The translations under genes were made by a program, and so were the position numbers. From Quillaja saponaria (lineage: Eukaryota > Streptophyta > Magnoliopsida > Fabales > Quillajaceae), in the NCBI GenBank assembly GCA_029379385.1, contig CM055611.1, positions 3,286,001 to 3,350,000 on the forward strand: a stretch of 64,000 bases of DNA. The letters run 5' to 3'. This document shows positions 51,037-63,400 of the stretch, piece after piece (the first letter of the stretch is position 1; the number at the start of each line of letters is the position of its first letter). Below the pieces are notes generated by a model. The model worked only from the letters and a program-made list of their open reading frames with translations. It had not been told where the DNA came from and did no database searches.

Positions 51037-51943
51037 CTACCATATGAACCTCTGGATCCCGGGCTCATGATGCCAGTGGAAAGGCCGAAACAAAAACATT
51101 ATCATCGTAAAGAAATTCAGAGCTACATACTGTATCCCCATAAGAAGCCAAGTTCCATTATCCTCAACATGGCAATGAAGCACAAGAAAATAGAATGGTG
51201 TGGTGTAGTCTCTCAACTCTATCAGTGGAGCAGGTACGAGAATAGCAACAGTAGCCAAGAAGTAAGCCAACACCATGATTTTCTTTTAAAGTTTCCCTGT
51301 TTGGGGGAAGACAAGAGTAACGAAATTAACAAATTCTTGGCTACTGCACAAAGGTGGAAAATAAAGTAAGTGCCTAAATTATGTAGGATGAGCTTTCATT
51401 ATGTCTAATGGCTAGAACTCCCTGTTTAAGAACAAAAGGTGGAAGAGACTCACAAGTTCTAAAACATGAAGAGAAAAACGAAATATAGTTCCCCTAACCT
51501 GGAAAGCTGCACAGAGAGGATACTGGCAGCAAGGGCCATGAAACCATGAAAGAAACCAACGGGCCTATTTTTCCAAAATAGGAGGAATATAAAAGCAGCT
51601 AAATTTTTCCAAAGGGAAGTGTATAGGAAATGTTAAGTGCAGAAACCGGACTAAAATACATCATCTGAGCAAAATGTGGGCAAACTGCATGAGCATCTTC
51701 TGCACCTGCAATGTCAAGTAAAGTGAGAAAGAACTCCTAAAGGCCCAAAAATCAGAACGGATTATGCAGGATGAGTAATGGTGTAGTACCCAGAACTACA
51801 TTCCCATTGCAGTAGACAAATACAACAAAAGCCACCAGAAGTCTAAAAGACACTAATAGCAACCTTCACACGACACAATGTTACAAAGATTTCCCAAATC
51901 TCACCCAAAAAAAAAAAAAAAAACCCTGCCTTGCACACACATC
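51037..51943 (-). pseudogene. ALG10-like 3' gene fragment (block C)
   Basis: Minus-strand counterpart of 9798-10706. 51276-51037 encodes the ALG10 C-terminus, ending HWHHEPGIQRFIW and stop (the block A copy has HWDHEP). Upstream exons are present, with the same frame damage as in A. The fragment is cut at 51943 by the junction to block D, so it is slightly shorter than in A. Confidence 0.75.
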
Positions 51944-52497
51944 CATTATATTATTGTTTTAATACATGATTTATAATTATACATCTAACCACGTCATATT
52001 GACTAAAAAAAAGGTAATGTATCCTAGACATATTTCAAAGACTTGGGTGTCATTGAAACTACAATACAACATTATCGATTGTATTATCGAGCAGTTTTAG
52101 TCATCACGACTAGGGGGAGCCGAGGTTCAACATTATCATGCATGGACATCTCGACTAATCATCTCTTAAATACGGTCAAAGATATGTCATCACACTAAGA
52201 CGAGAAAATTTAAGATAATTTTATTCTCCCTCAGCCTTCTCTCCCAAGAAAATTAAAACCCAAAAATCCAATAAAAAATCACACATTCTTGACCAATAGC
52301 TAACCCTTTAATCACTCATCCTATTTAAAAACACCAAAAATATGTGGCTACCCATTTATTAATGCATTTTTTTTATTTTTTTTATAATGTAAGTATGATA
52401 AGATTTTTTTTTGAAACACATTTCTCATGCTTATTCTAAAAAGTACTATAATCGCAAGTGTAGTGCAAACTTCAAATGATATCAAGCTTATAATCCC

Positions 52498-52506
52498 TAT
52501 AAATAA
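52498..52506 (+). promoter_or_regulatory. TATA box of TPS-D
   Basis: TATAAATAA about 72 bp before the first ATG (52570) and 129 bp before the position of the lost start codon. This TATA and about 26 surrounding bases are missing from the otherwise similar TPS-B upstream region. Confidence 0.6.
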
Positions 52507-52569
52507 TACTAGTACTTACAGAGAGAAATATCTCATCTGTTCTCCTCTCTCAGTTTCACAAAGGTTTGC

Positions 52570-55458
52570 ATGCTTGGCGTCGTACAATTAGAAAAAAAGG
52601 AAGAAGAAGGAATTCATATTCAAACCAGGGAGGTTCCAATAATTACAACTGTGGTTCATCGATTTCAAAATTTTAAGCCCCCCATTTGGACTTCTGACTA
52701 CATCCAATCTTTGAGTAGTAAATATAAGGTATGATTGATTTCATTATCGTTGTCATTTGCTCATATATAGAATAGCATGCAAAGATACTGTTTGGGGATT
52801 ATATTTTTGTGGAAGATATTACAATTAGGTTTCACCCGTGCAAAAGCATTTCTCTCTCTTACAAATGAAATATTTTCAAGTTTCACCTGTGCAGAAGCAT
52901 TTCTCTCTCTTAAAAATGAAAAAATTTCAATGTTACAAGTTTATCTAATTATTACTGATGCAGGAAAAAGTTTATCTTGAAAGACGTGATATGCTGAAGG
53001 TAAAGTTAAGACGATGATTGAAACACTAGAGAATCCATTATGTCAACTTGAACTAGTTGATGTTTTACAAAGACTTAGATTATTTTATCACTTTAAAGAT
53101 AAATTGAAAAAAAATTTAGACAATATGTATGAAAGTTACATTGTTGATGAGAATACATGGAAAAACAACAATTTATATGCTACTGGACTAGCATTTAGAC
53201 TATTCCGACAATATGGATATGATATATCACTAGGTATTTGTATGCAATAATCTCTCTATTTCTCTAAATTTTTCTCTATATATGATGATCCACTAACATA
53301 TCTGGTTTTGCATTATTTTTTAAAGACATTTTCACTAATTTTCAAGATGAGATGGGTAATTTCAAGGCATTTATCAAAGATAATATCGAGGGAATGCTCT
53401 CATTATATGAAGCTTCGTATCTTTCAGTAAAAGATGACATAATTTTGGATGCAGGCAAGAAATTTTACCACAAAACATCTCAAAGAATTTGAGAACAAGA
53501 ACAAAAACAAGGATATATCACTTTTAGTTGAGCATGCTTTGGAATTTCCATTACATTGGAGGTCACCCAGATTAGAGGCACGGTGGTTCATCAATTTATG
53601 TTGTAAAAGAATGTATAATATGAATCCCATTTTACTTGAGCTTGCCAAGCTGGATTTCAACATTATGCAAGCCACTTAACAAGAAGAGCTAAAACATGCT
53701 TCAAGGTAATAACATTTACACATCTCTTAATTAGCTAATAATGAATTCTTAAAAATCAGAAGTCATTTCGAATAAAATTAATAAATGTTAAGGACAGCGA
53801 TGATTAATGCGATTGATATATCTCAACCTTGAGTATAACTGACTATCACATAATTGTTAGTATGCTAACACACATAAAATGTAGACATCCACAAAACTGA
53901 GACTGCACAATCACAACGATAAATACAATGGAGGTGAGTATATACGTTATTCATAACTTCTTTTTTCATACTTTTAGACTAAATATTATTTATTTTTTGT
54001 ATACAAAGGTGGTGGGGTCGCACTGGTCTTCCAAAGAAGTTGAGCTTTGTCAGGGACAGGTTAATGGAGGCATACATTTGGCTGCCGGAGCAGGCACTGG
54101 AGCCTCAATCTGGATATTATAGGATACATTCCACAAAGCTCTTTCAACTAATGACTATGGTAGATGATTTTTATGACAGCTATGGTGCATTAGAAGAATT
54201 AGAACTCTTCACAGAAGCTATTAAAAGGTTTCGAATTTTCACTAAAAATACTCATTTTTATATTTTCTTCTTTAATTTCCTTGTCAGTTTATTCATTTAT
54301 TTATTTTTTTGTGAAAATTTATATACCGATCTCAATAATTAGAAATTAAAGATGATTAATTGTCGATTTTTCTTTGCTTGGTTATATCTAACTTATACAT
54401 AAGATAATTTAATCCTCATTTTCTTTATAATATTTTTCAGATGGGATACAAGTTTGATAGATAAGCTCCCAGATCCCACGAAGATACTTTTTCTTGCTGT
54501 CCACAACTTTGTCTATGAGGTGGCCTATGATATTTTGAGGGATCAAGGATTCAACATCATACCATGTCTAAAGAAATATGTATGTATCATAAATTTATCC
54601 ACTTATCATATAACTTTCATTTTTATTTTATTTTTGAATAAAATGATTTTTTTTAACATAATAATGGGATTTAAACCTGAAATTATGAGGTATAATTAAT
54701 TAAAAAGTATTTTTATGGCCTCACCTAAGATCTTCTGAATTTTTAAAATTTTTTAATGGATAAATATTTTCTTTAACTTTAAGATGAAATAATATATTGA
54801 CTAAATCTTACATTTCATTGGGGAGAATATATACAATCTTACCTAGTTGAGGCACAGTGGCAACGTAATGGAAATAGGCCATCCCTACAAGAATAATTTG
54901 ACAATGCTTGGATTTCCATTGGAGTACCGTTGACGCGGATACATGCTTACAACTGCAAATCCAATAAAAAAGGAGGCATTGGATTCCTTCGAAGAAGGGT
55001 GTCCCAACTTTATTCATTGGACATCAATGTTAATTCGCTTGGCAAATGATATTGGAACATTTTCAGTAAGCATGCCTAGCAATCTCTTTTTCCTTTACAT
55101 ATATATACTTCTCTAGTTCCCTTTCTTATGTTGATTAATCTTTTTCTTTCTTTTTTCAACTTTAGCGCGATTTAGAGATGGACGATCCCAATTTAGTCTC
55201 ATATTATATGAATGAAAGAGTGCTTCCAAAGAAGAAGCTCTTAAATACATAAGGTGCTTAATAGATGAAATATGGAAAACGATAAACGATTATAGATTTA
55301 CTTTTTCTCCATTTCTTCACATTTTGAAGGAAATGTGTGTAAACTTTTCAAGGCTGGCATTTCGCATGTTCCAGCATGGAGATGGTCATACAAGTCAAGC
55401 AGATGATGTTAAGGATATCATGTCATCCCTTCTTATTGACCCTATTCCTCTTCAATAA
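52570..55458 (+). pseudogene. TPS-D: terpene synthase, heavily degraded
   Basis: Exon positions: 52627-52728, 52964-53233, 53326-53705, 54009-54227, 54441-54579, 54819-55065, 55166-55458. The start codon of TPS-B reads AGG here (52627), though an in-frame ATG exists at 52570. Exon 2 lacks one base near 53002, which gives an early stop. Exon 3 has one extra base near 53453 and a TAA at 53677-53679. The acceptor before exon 6 is AT instead of AG (54817-54818). Exon 6 has a TAA near 54894 and a 5-bp deletion near 54951. Exon 7 lacks one base near 55217. Exons 4 and 5 are clean and retain RDR and DDFYD. No functional enzyme can be expected. Confidence 0.92.
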
Positions 55459-56734
55459 CAAACAACCTTCACTTTGTGCTGCATGCTTTTCAAGCTGTGA
55501 CCTTTATTTTCAAACGAATATTTTGTGTTGGAGAATGGTCATGAGTGTTCATGTGTGCTTTGTGTACTTTTGTTATTGCGCTTTATGAAAATAAGAAAGG
55601 TGTGGAATGCTAAAGTTGTGTATAACTAATTGGTTTAGTTTTATTATTGTTATTTTTTAATTTTGTCATAGTTTATTTTTCTCGATAGTGATACGAGGAG
55701 TGCAGAAAAATGATCGAGATTTTTTTTTATTTTATTATAATTCTAACATTGAATAGTAAGATATTAAACATTACCCGATAAGACTTTATACTAAATATTT
55801 GATAATATATGTTATAATTATTAGGTCATGAAAATGTATAACATAGGTCACAATAGAAAACTATTGAATTACATAATAGAGGTAACACCTCACCTCATCA
55901 GTTCTTGAAAATCACAACCCTTATATGCTTGCACTGCACATTAACTTCACAAAGTTCACTCAACTTGCTTCACAAAGACTAAGTGCCTCACCAACTAGGA
56001 CAAAGCTTGGAATTGTCTTGCTTCTCTTTTGAACGATTGAGCTTTGAAGATTGATAAAGACATAAGCATTATATTTGCTGTCTCTGATTGCACAGGTTGT
56101 CGTGAGTGATGAATTCTCACGAATTTTTTTCAGCGAAGACAAAATATATATAAATATAATTACTTTTAAGAAGTCTATACATATCTAATGTAACTTAACA
56201 AATATAATTAGAATTTGTTTTTTTTTTATTTTTTATAATGATATCACATTGACTTATGAATATTAGTTATTTTATTTCATAATTCACTTTTTTTATAAGT
56301 CCTTAATTCAATAAACAAAATCTTATTGATTTGTTTGTATATGTTATAGGAATTGATTTCTTTAACTCAATTTATATTTTTAAATAAAATGAATCATGGA
56401 AAGAAACAATTTCTGACCCAGAATAATGAAACAAAGAGAGAGAAATTAAATAAAAGCCTTTTGAATTAGGGGGGAAAAAAAGACAAGAAAAAAATAAATG
56501 TATTTTGGAAAGGAATGGAGGATTATTTTCATATAAACAAAGAAAAATTTATATTCAGAAAATATTAGGCTTTAACCAAGAAATCCCAAAAAATAAAATA
56601 TTTTTCTTTATTCAAGTTCTTAGGTGGGTAAACTCTAATACGCAAATTCTAACACAATAATACTTTATTTTGATATTGAACCACTATGGTATAATTGACA
56701 ATTTATAGACTATCTGTTCCTTAATAGGGTCTTT
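55459..56734. other. 3' flank of TPS-D and unmatched AT-rich DNA
   Basis: 55459-56211 is collinear with the TPS-B flank. About 56211-56719 has no counterpart in block B and no recognised gene. 56720-56734 (CTTAATAGGGTCTTT) is the left copy of the target duplication of the L1. Confidence 0.55.
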
Positions 56735-56892
56735 TTTTTTTTGCTGAACACAAAGACATTCCATTAAATAACAAACTCAGCTAATAGTGAGTTTAGAGAC
56801 AGATTACAGTAAGAGAGGCTCATGGAATGGCCAGACATAGAAGCTAGAACATCCAAATTATGGGCAGGTAAATTACATATACGATTCACTTT

Positions 56893-59800
56893 TTAGCATG
56901 TCCAAAAACTAACAGTATTGAGATAATCAAGAGAGTCCAAGATGAAAGGCAGGATAGGCCAATTACAAGAGAGGCCATTGGAGTTGATAGCATTAACAAC
57001 TAGTTGGGAGTCACCTTCTAGGATAATTCCAAATAAGTTATCAGAACAAGATGCAAGTTTGGAAGCAAGTTTGGAGGCTAGTAGTCCTGCTTGTGCCTCT
57101 GCAATGAGGGGGTCTCTTGAACCACAAGCCATGACATCTGAGCCAATGATTTCTCCTGAGCTATTCACACCAATTGCAGCAGCCCAAGATCCAGAATTGT
57201 TCATGGAGCCATCGAAGTTGATTTTAATCCATCCTTCTGGGGGTGGCTCCCATTTCAGCCTTCGGGTCTCTTTGGCTACAGGAATACAATTAGCAGCAGT
57301 GATTACAAAACAATCATTTATACTCGAGGTCCACCTGTGAAAATTTGACATTGGAGGCAAACTTGAGTCAGAGTGAAGGTTTTGATTCCTTAACCACCAA
57401 ATACGATCTAGAGCAATAGAAGCAAACAAAAGAAGTTCCTTTGAATTAACTGATAGAGATTTGGCTGTGTTAGAGTCCAATAACGAGCACAGCCACTGGG
57501 CAGCAGAAAGGTGGTAGAATCTCTCTATGCAAAGGCCCCATTTGGAGGCAAACCAAACTCTGCGAGTGAATTGACAGTCAAAAAGAAGATGGTTAATTAT
57601 TTCAGGAGCATCATGGTAGAGAGGGCAGAGGAGATTATGGATAGGAAACACTTCATTAAGCCTTGATCTGGTGGGCAGAATGTTCCATATTACCTGCCAC
57701 CAAAGGATCTTGAATCTTTCAGGGAGATTGGCATTCCATAAGGACAACCAGTTTTTCTTGAGTAATGGACTAGTGAAATTCTACCTTTCACATTGGTCTA
57801 CATGGTAAGCAGATTTAACGTCAAATTTGCCATCGTGGCTTGGGCACCAAATCCACCTATCAGGGGTAGCTCTGCAAGGAACCTTAATTGAAAAGATTGC
57901 CTTAGCTGCTGTAGGTTCGTAGTTGGATAGAATTTTATAATTGTTCCAGATCTTAGTGCCAACAATGAAGAGATCTTAGACAAGATTTCGTCCTGGAACC
58001 CTTGCATTTTTGGGAATTAGACAAAAGTTAGGATAGTTTGGAACCCACGGATCTTCCCATATGTTTATGGAGGATCCAACTCCTACTTGGAGATAAGCAC
58101 CCTTATGGAGGAGAGGTTTAGCTTTTGAAATTCCTTTCCAAATCCAAGAACTTTGTCTACGATGAGCACTAAACCAAAAATTACCATTTCTTAAGTATTT
58201 CTGCTTGAGAATAGTAGTCCACAAAGAGTTGTTGGATGTAAGGAGTTGCCACCCCATTTTTCCCATGAAAGCTTTGTTGGTATCAATTGTTTTCCTAAGT
58301 CCCAGTCCTCCATGACTCTTAGGAGAGCAAATTTTGTCCCAAGAGATGAGACTAAGGAAGGAATTCTTGTTAGGAGAGACTCCCCACCAAAACCGCCTGA
58401 GAGCTTTATCTATTTTATAGCAGATGGAAATAGGCAGAGGGAGAGAGGAAGCCGTGCAGACTGGCAAGGCTTGCCCTACCGATTTGATCAAGGTTGTTCT
58501 GCCAGCTTTGGACAAAGAATGAGCTTTCCAAGAAGAAAGTCTTTTTTGAACTTTATCAATAGTATCCGCCAAAGTGTTGGTTTTTTATCTTTGAATTTAG
58601 AGTGGTAGACCAAGGTATTTAGCAGTTAGCCATCCTTCTTTGAAGTTAAAGAAGGATTTGACTTGAATCTTGACATTCAATGAAGTATTTCGACTGAAGA
58701 ACAACTGGAACTTGGAGACATTAATCTTTTGACCTGACCAGGAACAGTAGAGATTTAGAACCTGATATAAAGCAATTACATCTTGAGATAAAGCTTTAGC
58801 AAAGAGAATTAGGTCATCTGCAAATAGTAGATGAGATATTGAAGGACAACTCCTGGTGACTTTGATTCCTCTAAAGCTGCCTTCATTCTCTTTTCTGATG
58901 ATGAGGCGAGAGAGAATATCTGAACATAGTATGAATAGATAAGGCGATAAAGGATCACCTTGGCGGATACCTCTATTAGGTTCAAATGACCGCAAAGGGG
59001 AGCCATTTAAGAGAATAGCCATGGACGAAGTTGAGATGCATTGATGGATCCAGTTGATAAATTTCCTATCAAAACCATGCAAATGAAGAATTTTGATCAG
59101 AAAGGACCATTCAAGTTTATCATAAGCTTTCTCCATGTCAATTTTGATTGCCATCCATCCCTCTTTGCCTTTCTTGTGTTTCATTGAATGAAAAATCTCA
59201 TGAGCCACTATAGAGTTGTCTGAGATTTGCCTACCTTTGATGTAGGTAGCTTGATGAGGAGATATTAAGCGCTGAAGAAAAGGTTTTAATCTATTGGCAA
59301 TGATTTTGGTAATGCACTTGTAAATTACGTTGCACAAGCTGATGGGTCTGAAATGGTTGACCATGTGGGGATTGTCATTCTTGGGAATCAAGGCTATAAA
59401 AGTTTTATTCCAATCCTTAAGCATAAATCCATGCTTGAAAAAGTGTTGAATCCCTTTGCAAACATCAAATTGGACTATGTTCCAATATTGTTTAAAAAAG
59501 AGGGCAGAGAGCCCGTCAGGTCCCGGGGCTTTGTTGCTTCCCATGCAATACATAATGCTTTTAATCTCTTGCTTTTCAGGGATGGCACATAAGAAGGAAT
59601 TATCCTCATCACTGATAGAAGGAGTGATGAGATTCTCAAGATTATCTGGGAAGGAAGGATTTTCTGAGGCAAAAGTTTTTTGGAACACTTCAAGGAAGTT
59701 GTCACCAATTTTTTCTCTACCAGCTATCCAGTTTCCATTCGGCTTCTTGATGAAATCAATGGAATTCTTGCTTCTTCTAATCATAGTCGAGAGATGAAAA

Positions 59801-60877
59801 AATTTCGTATTCTTATCTCCCTGATTAAGCCATTGGACTCTGGATTTCTGCCTCCATAAGAGCTCTTCCCTATGAAGCCATTCATTGAGATTGCAAGACA
59901 AATCAGTCTCAATTCTAAGGTTGTTGGCAGTGGGAGGCAGTTGTTGGAAATGGTCAAGTAGTTCTCTGGTTCTTTTGATTTCAGTCTGAATATTCCCAAA
60001 TTGTTCTCGGTTCCAAGATCGAAGACGTTGTTTGGATTCAAAGAATTTGCGGCTAAGTCTAAAAGCAGGAGAGCCTGTAACAGGAATTCTCCAAGCATTT
60101 TCAATGACCATGTTGCTTCTAGAATCTCTAGTCCATAAAGGCTCAAATTTGAAGGGCCTATGCAGGAAAGATTCCTCTCCTTCAGTTCTGAGAAGAATTG
60201 GATTGTGATCCGAGGCAAAAGTTGGAAGAACTGTGACTGAGGCTCTTGGGAAAAGGAGACGCCAATCAGGGGAGGCCATAGCGCGATCAAGTCTGATTTT
60301 TACATTATGAATGCCTTCCCTGCGGTTAGACCAAGTGAAAAGGTTTCCACAAGAGCCTAAATCAACAGCACCAACTTGATTCATGGTTACAAACATATCA
60401 GTAGACGAAGTGCTTGCACTAGAAAAAGAAGCTTTCTCAGAGGCATTCATAAACCCATTAAAATCTCCAATGATTAGGAAAGGCAAGGTGAGATTGTTAC
60501 AGGAAGCTTGAAGATTGGACCAGAATCTAGCTTTATTTGCATTGTACGGGGGACCATAAATAGCAAATAACTTCCATGCCTGATGGTGAGGATCAGATAA
60601 AATAGTGCCACAGATAATATTACTAGAAAAGGATTCTGGTTGAAAATTGACACCATGCATCCAAGCCACAACTAAACCCCCTGCAGTGCCTAGAGAGTCA
60701 GTTCCTACAACTGAGTGAAAACCCAAAGCCTGCAACCTGGATGAAGGTTCTGAATAAGTCAATTTTTGTTTCAGAGAGTACTAGAAAGTCAGGTTTAAAT
60801 TCCCTGACAACCGCTCTTAGCTGACGAATTGTCGGAGGGCGGGCGAAACCCTGACAATTCCAGCTGAGAACTAACAT
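56893..60877 (-). pseudogene. L1 ORF2: endonuclease, reverse transcriptase, RNase H
   Basis: Starts with an ATG at 60877 overlapping the ORF1 stop. The N-terminus, LSWNCQGF...LVLSETK, is the APE-type endonuclease start, followed by a frameshift near 60765. The long frame 60762-58597 holds the rest of the endonuclease (IIGDFNGF, SDHNPI) and the reverse transcriptase ([32 protein letters not shown]). In-frame stops follow at 58597 and a few codons on. The frame resumes at 58572-57976 (zf-RVT flank), shifts twice near 58000-57750, and ends in 57747-56893 with zf-RVT and an RNase H domain (INFDGS, AEAQA, EGDSQ acidic positions). Catalytic motifs are intact but the frame is broken at least four times. 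Confidence 0.88.
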
Positions 60878-61462
60878 TGAGAGGAAGGAGGCTTTGTTAG
60901 GTTGGCCTCCGCCACCGAGTTAGGATTTTCATTCCAGTTTGTGTTGTCATTGGCAACAGGGGCTGAGCCAATCCTCAGATGTCTGCTACGAGCAAGTTGT
61001 TTCAAGTTTGGCTTTTTAGAAAGATTGCTACGAGAGAACGAAGGGATGGAAGGACGATTGCTACGAGAGAACGAAGGGATGGAAGGACTTTGGTCCTGGG
61101 ACAGGTTGAGGTCTAGAATAAAGACTTGATCTTTAAGTGGGCTAATGGGTAGTTCAAGAGTGCCTTCAGGTGTTTGTTTTAAGAGCCTGCTAGGATCCAT
61201 CCCAGCAAAGTAGCTAAGTGTAGGCTTGGAGTAGATTGGATTTAGAGAGATGAAAGGGGCTAACCTTTCTTTTTTCTGTGCACCAAGTGGCTCAGCTACA
61301 AGGAATTCATGAGGCCTTTTCTTATTATTTGGATGGCCCCATTTCATCAGGTTGCCCATGTGTGGGGATGTGTGGGCCTGGTTGGTAGGAATAGTGGTTA
61401 AGGGAGAAGGTCCATCCTCAGAAATTTCTTGTATGCTAGTAATGACAGATTCCTTGAAGTTG

Positions 61463-62593
61463 CTATCCAATGTAGCTTTGGGACAGACTAGGTTCGAGGA
61501 AACTAGGTTGGTAGGCTGATTTATTCATCTTGTTGGTTACATTAACTGGTAATTGAGTTTCCTTCTGCTTTGCAATTAATGACGAAGGACTTGAATTCCT
61601 AGAGCAGTGCAAGGTCACCCGTTGAGTCTCTGGGGTGGTCAGAGCACTTCGATTAACCCGCTGAGTTGAGTTGGCATCCTCGAAATTTGGAGTGGCTTTT
61701 TGGCCAAGCTTCTCTAAACGGAGTTGAATCTCCGGTAGTATTTCCTCCACTTCATGGTCAGTTGGTGAAGGCCCTATATCATCAGGGAGAAGACAAGAAT
61801 TTACTGCAGGGAAGACTTCATGGAAGCAGGATTTAATAGTAGATTCACTATTCATCCAGGGACCATACAACTGCACTTTTTTGCCATCAGGAGCTTCGAT
61901 TTTTGTGATTGTGGACTCTTTGCACCATTTCATAACATGACCGAGGGTTCCGCATTTAAAGCAGAATTGAGCCATCCTTTCATACTTAAATTGGATCCAA
62001 AGTGCATTTAAAGGTGGAGGGCGGGAGTGAAAGAAGACACATTTAAGTGGGTTATAAATATCAAGTTCAACTTTGATGGAAAAAAAATTAGTCGCAGACT
62101 TACGGAAGGGATTGATATCTGTTTCAAGAACATTTCCTATTTCACTGCCGATTTTGATGGCATTTGCCTTAGACACATAAAGAGGAGGAAGTCCATGTAC
62201 CTGAACCCAGAAACAAGTGGTAGAGAAGTCAATGTCATGCACAGACAGAGACGGATCCCAAGGTTTGATGATCAAGGGAGCACCATTAATAGTCCAAGCC
62301 GTGAAACTTAGAACCTTCTGTTTCTCCCGTTTATTGGCAAAAGTGAACACAAACTTGTTGAAATCAACCTCAAGAACCATGAACCCAGCAGACGGTTTCC
62401 AAGCTTTGCTAACAATTATGGAAATGACATGATTTTTGAATTGGCGGCCACATAGAAGTTTTCCGACTAGTGTACGGTTTGTGATAATGTCGGAAGGATC
62501 ATCAACAGGAGAGAGTTCAGTAATAACAATGGGATTTTTTAAGTTTGAAAGTCTTTCAAGTTTTTGGGTAAGGTTATTGAGATTGTTATCCAT
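61463..62593 (-). CDS. L1 ORF1, DUF4283-like with CCHC zinc knuckle
   Basis: 376 codons from an ATG at 62593. This is the plant L1 ORF1 type: a DUF4283-like N-terminal domain (about residues 35-170), then one zinc knuckle CFKCGTLGHVMKWC at residues 211-224 (CX2CX4HX4C). The role is RNA binding and chaperoning of the element's transcript. It ends at 61463, but a second frame (61470-60871, 199 residues, Pro/Ser-rich) continues directly, overlapping by a few bases. Full ORF1 was therefore probably about 575 residues and has suffered one frameshift near 61465. The downstream frame ends in CAATGTTAG, which contains the ORF2 start. Confidence 0.8.
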   Translation of the reverse strand: MDNNLNNLTQKLERLSNLKNPIVITELSPVDDPSDIITNRTLVGKLLCGRQFKNHVISIIVSKAWKPSAGFMVLEVDFNKFVFTFANKREKQKVLSFTAWTINGAPLIIKPWDPSLSVHDIDFSTTCFWVQVHGLPPLYVSKANAIKIGSEIGNVLETDINPFRKSATNFFSIKVELDIYNPLKCVFFHSRPPPLNALWIQFKYERMAQFCFKCGTLGHVMKWCKESTITKIEAPDGKKVQLYGPWMNSESTIKSCFHEVFPAVNSCLLPDDIGPSPTDHEVEEILPEIQLRLEKLGQKATPNFEDANSTQRVNRSALTTPETQRVTLHCSRNSSPSSLIAKQKETQLPVNVTNKMNKSAYQPSFLEPSLSQSYIG

Positions 62594-62717
62594 TGAAGGG
62601 CTGGTAGGATGGAGGAGGATTTGAGTTTTTGAGGTAGGTTTGGATAGGAAGGTTAGGATTACAGAGACAAGAGCGCACCAGACAGGGCGAGACCCATTTT
62701 GGGTGGTTTCAACTCTT

Positions 62718-63400
62718 CTTAATAGCGTCTTTCAAAAGAGTTTTTGTTTCCCTGGTAAATATCTTGGCCACATTAAAATTACCTTCTAGGAAGGTCCATG
62801 ATATCCGAAAACCGCTCAGCAGCTTGGGACTTTCAATTTCATGATTTTATTGTAGGCTGAACACAATATTCTTATGCAACTATTTCATACAGTAGGCCAC
62901 ATTTAAAATTTTAAAGTTAAGTGATGTCAGCTGCCCCCACTCAGCTGTTACTGCATCATCCCCTAGCTGTGGTAGGCAACCTTTATCATCAAGTTATGCA
63001 GTGACAGGCTGTCTATGACTAGGCTAGCTATTTGAAGATCTCTGTCAGTATATGCGTCAGTATATGAATCATATATTGATTAGTAATTTTGAATGTGCTA
63101 GCAATTTGAAGAACTCTGTCAGTAAATCAATCGTAAAAACTGTGCAAATAGTACAAGATATTATATATATGGATGGAAGTTATTTGGACACCACCACCAC
63201 AAATCTACATTAACTGGGATGAAAGGGGTCAAATGCATTACCTGTCCATAATTCAAAATGATTTGATAGAGGCTTCATTTGAAGACAAAATTATGCCTCT
63301 GAAATTATGAATGTTGCCCTTAGTACTCTAATAGAATTATATGACGTGCACAATGTAGATTTTCTTGAAGTTATTTATGACTTAACGATGCGATTATGAT
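62718..63400. other. Right target copy, end of block D, spacer
   Basis: 62718-62732 is the right target duplication of the L1. 62850-63242 matches 22565-22960 of block B. 63243-63392 has no recognised feature. 63393-63400 (ATTATGAT) is the left target duplication of the hAT-like element. Confidence 0.6.

Larger units (their letters stand above)
44334..51943. repeat. Duplicated block C (paired with block A)
   Basis: Near-identical to 2897-10706 through repeats, TPS gene, introns and the antisense ALG10-like fragment. It stops abruptly inside the ALG10-like fragment at CACACACATC (51943), where block D begins. The two blocks share only TC at the joint. Confidence 0.9.
56735..62717 (-). mobile_element. 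Full-length L1-type LINE, about 6 kb
   Basis: Minus-strand element with its poly-A tail (T-run at about 56732-56742) on the left and its 5' end at about 62717. It is bounded by a target duplication of about 15 bp with one mismatch: CTTAATAGGGTCTTT (56720-56734) and CTTAATAGCGTCTTT (62718-62732). It carries a short 5' leader (~120 bp), ORF1 with a zinc knuckle and ORF2 with endonuclease, reverse transcriptase, zf-RVT and RNase H. ORF2 is broken, so the copy is probably immobile. It inserted into the unmatched segment of block D. Confidence 0.9.
51942..63242. repeat. Duplicated block D (paired with block B), split by an L1
   Basis: 51942-56211 and about 62850-63242 match 18346-22960 in order. 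Between them lie about 510 bp with no match in B, the L1 element (56735-62717) and about 120 bp more without a match. The block ends at AAATGCATTACC (63242), the same point where B enters the RTE LINE. Confidence 0.85.

Noticed and set aside
59353..59797. Plus-strand open frames across the L1 ORF2
   Set aside because: Antisense shadows of the reverse transcriptase frame.
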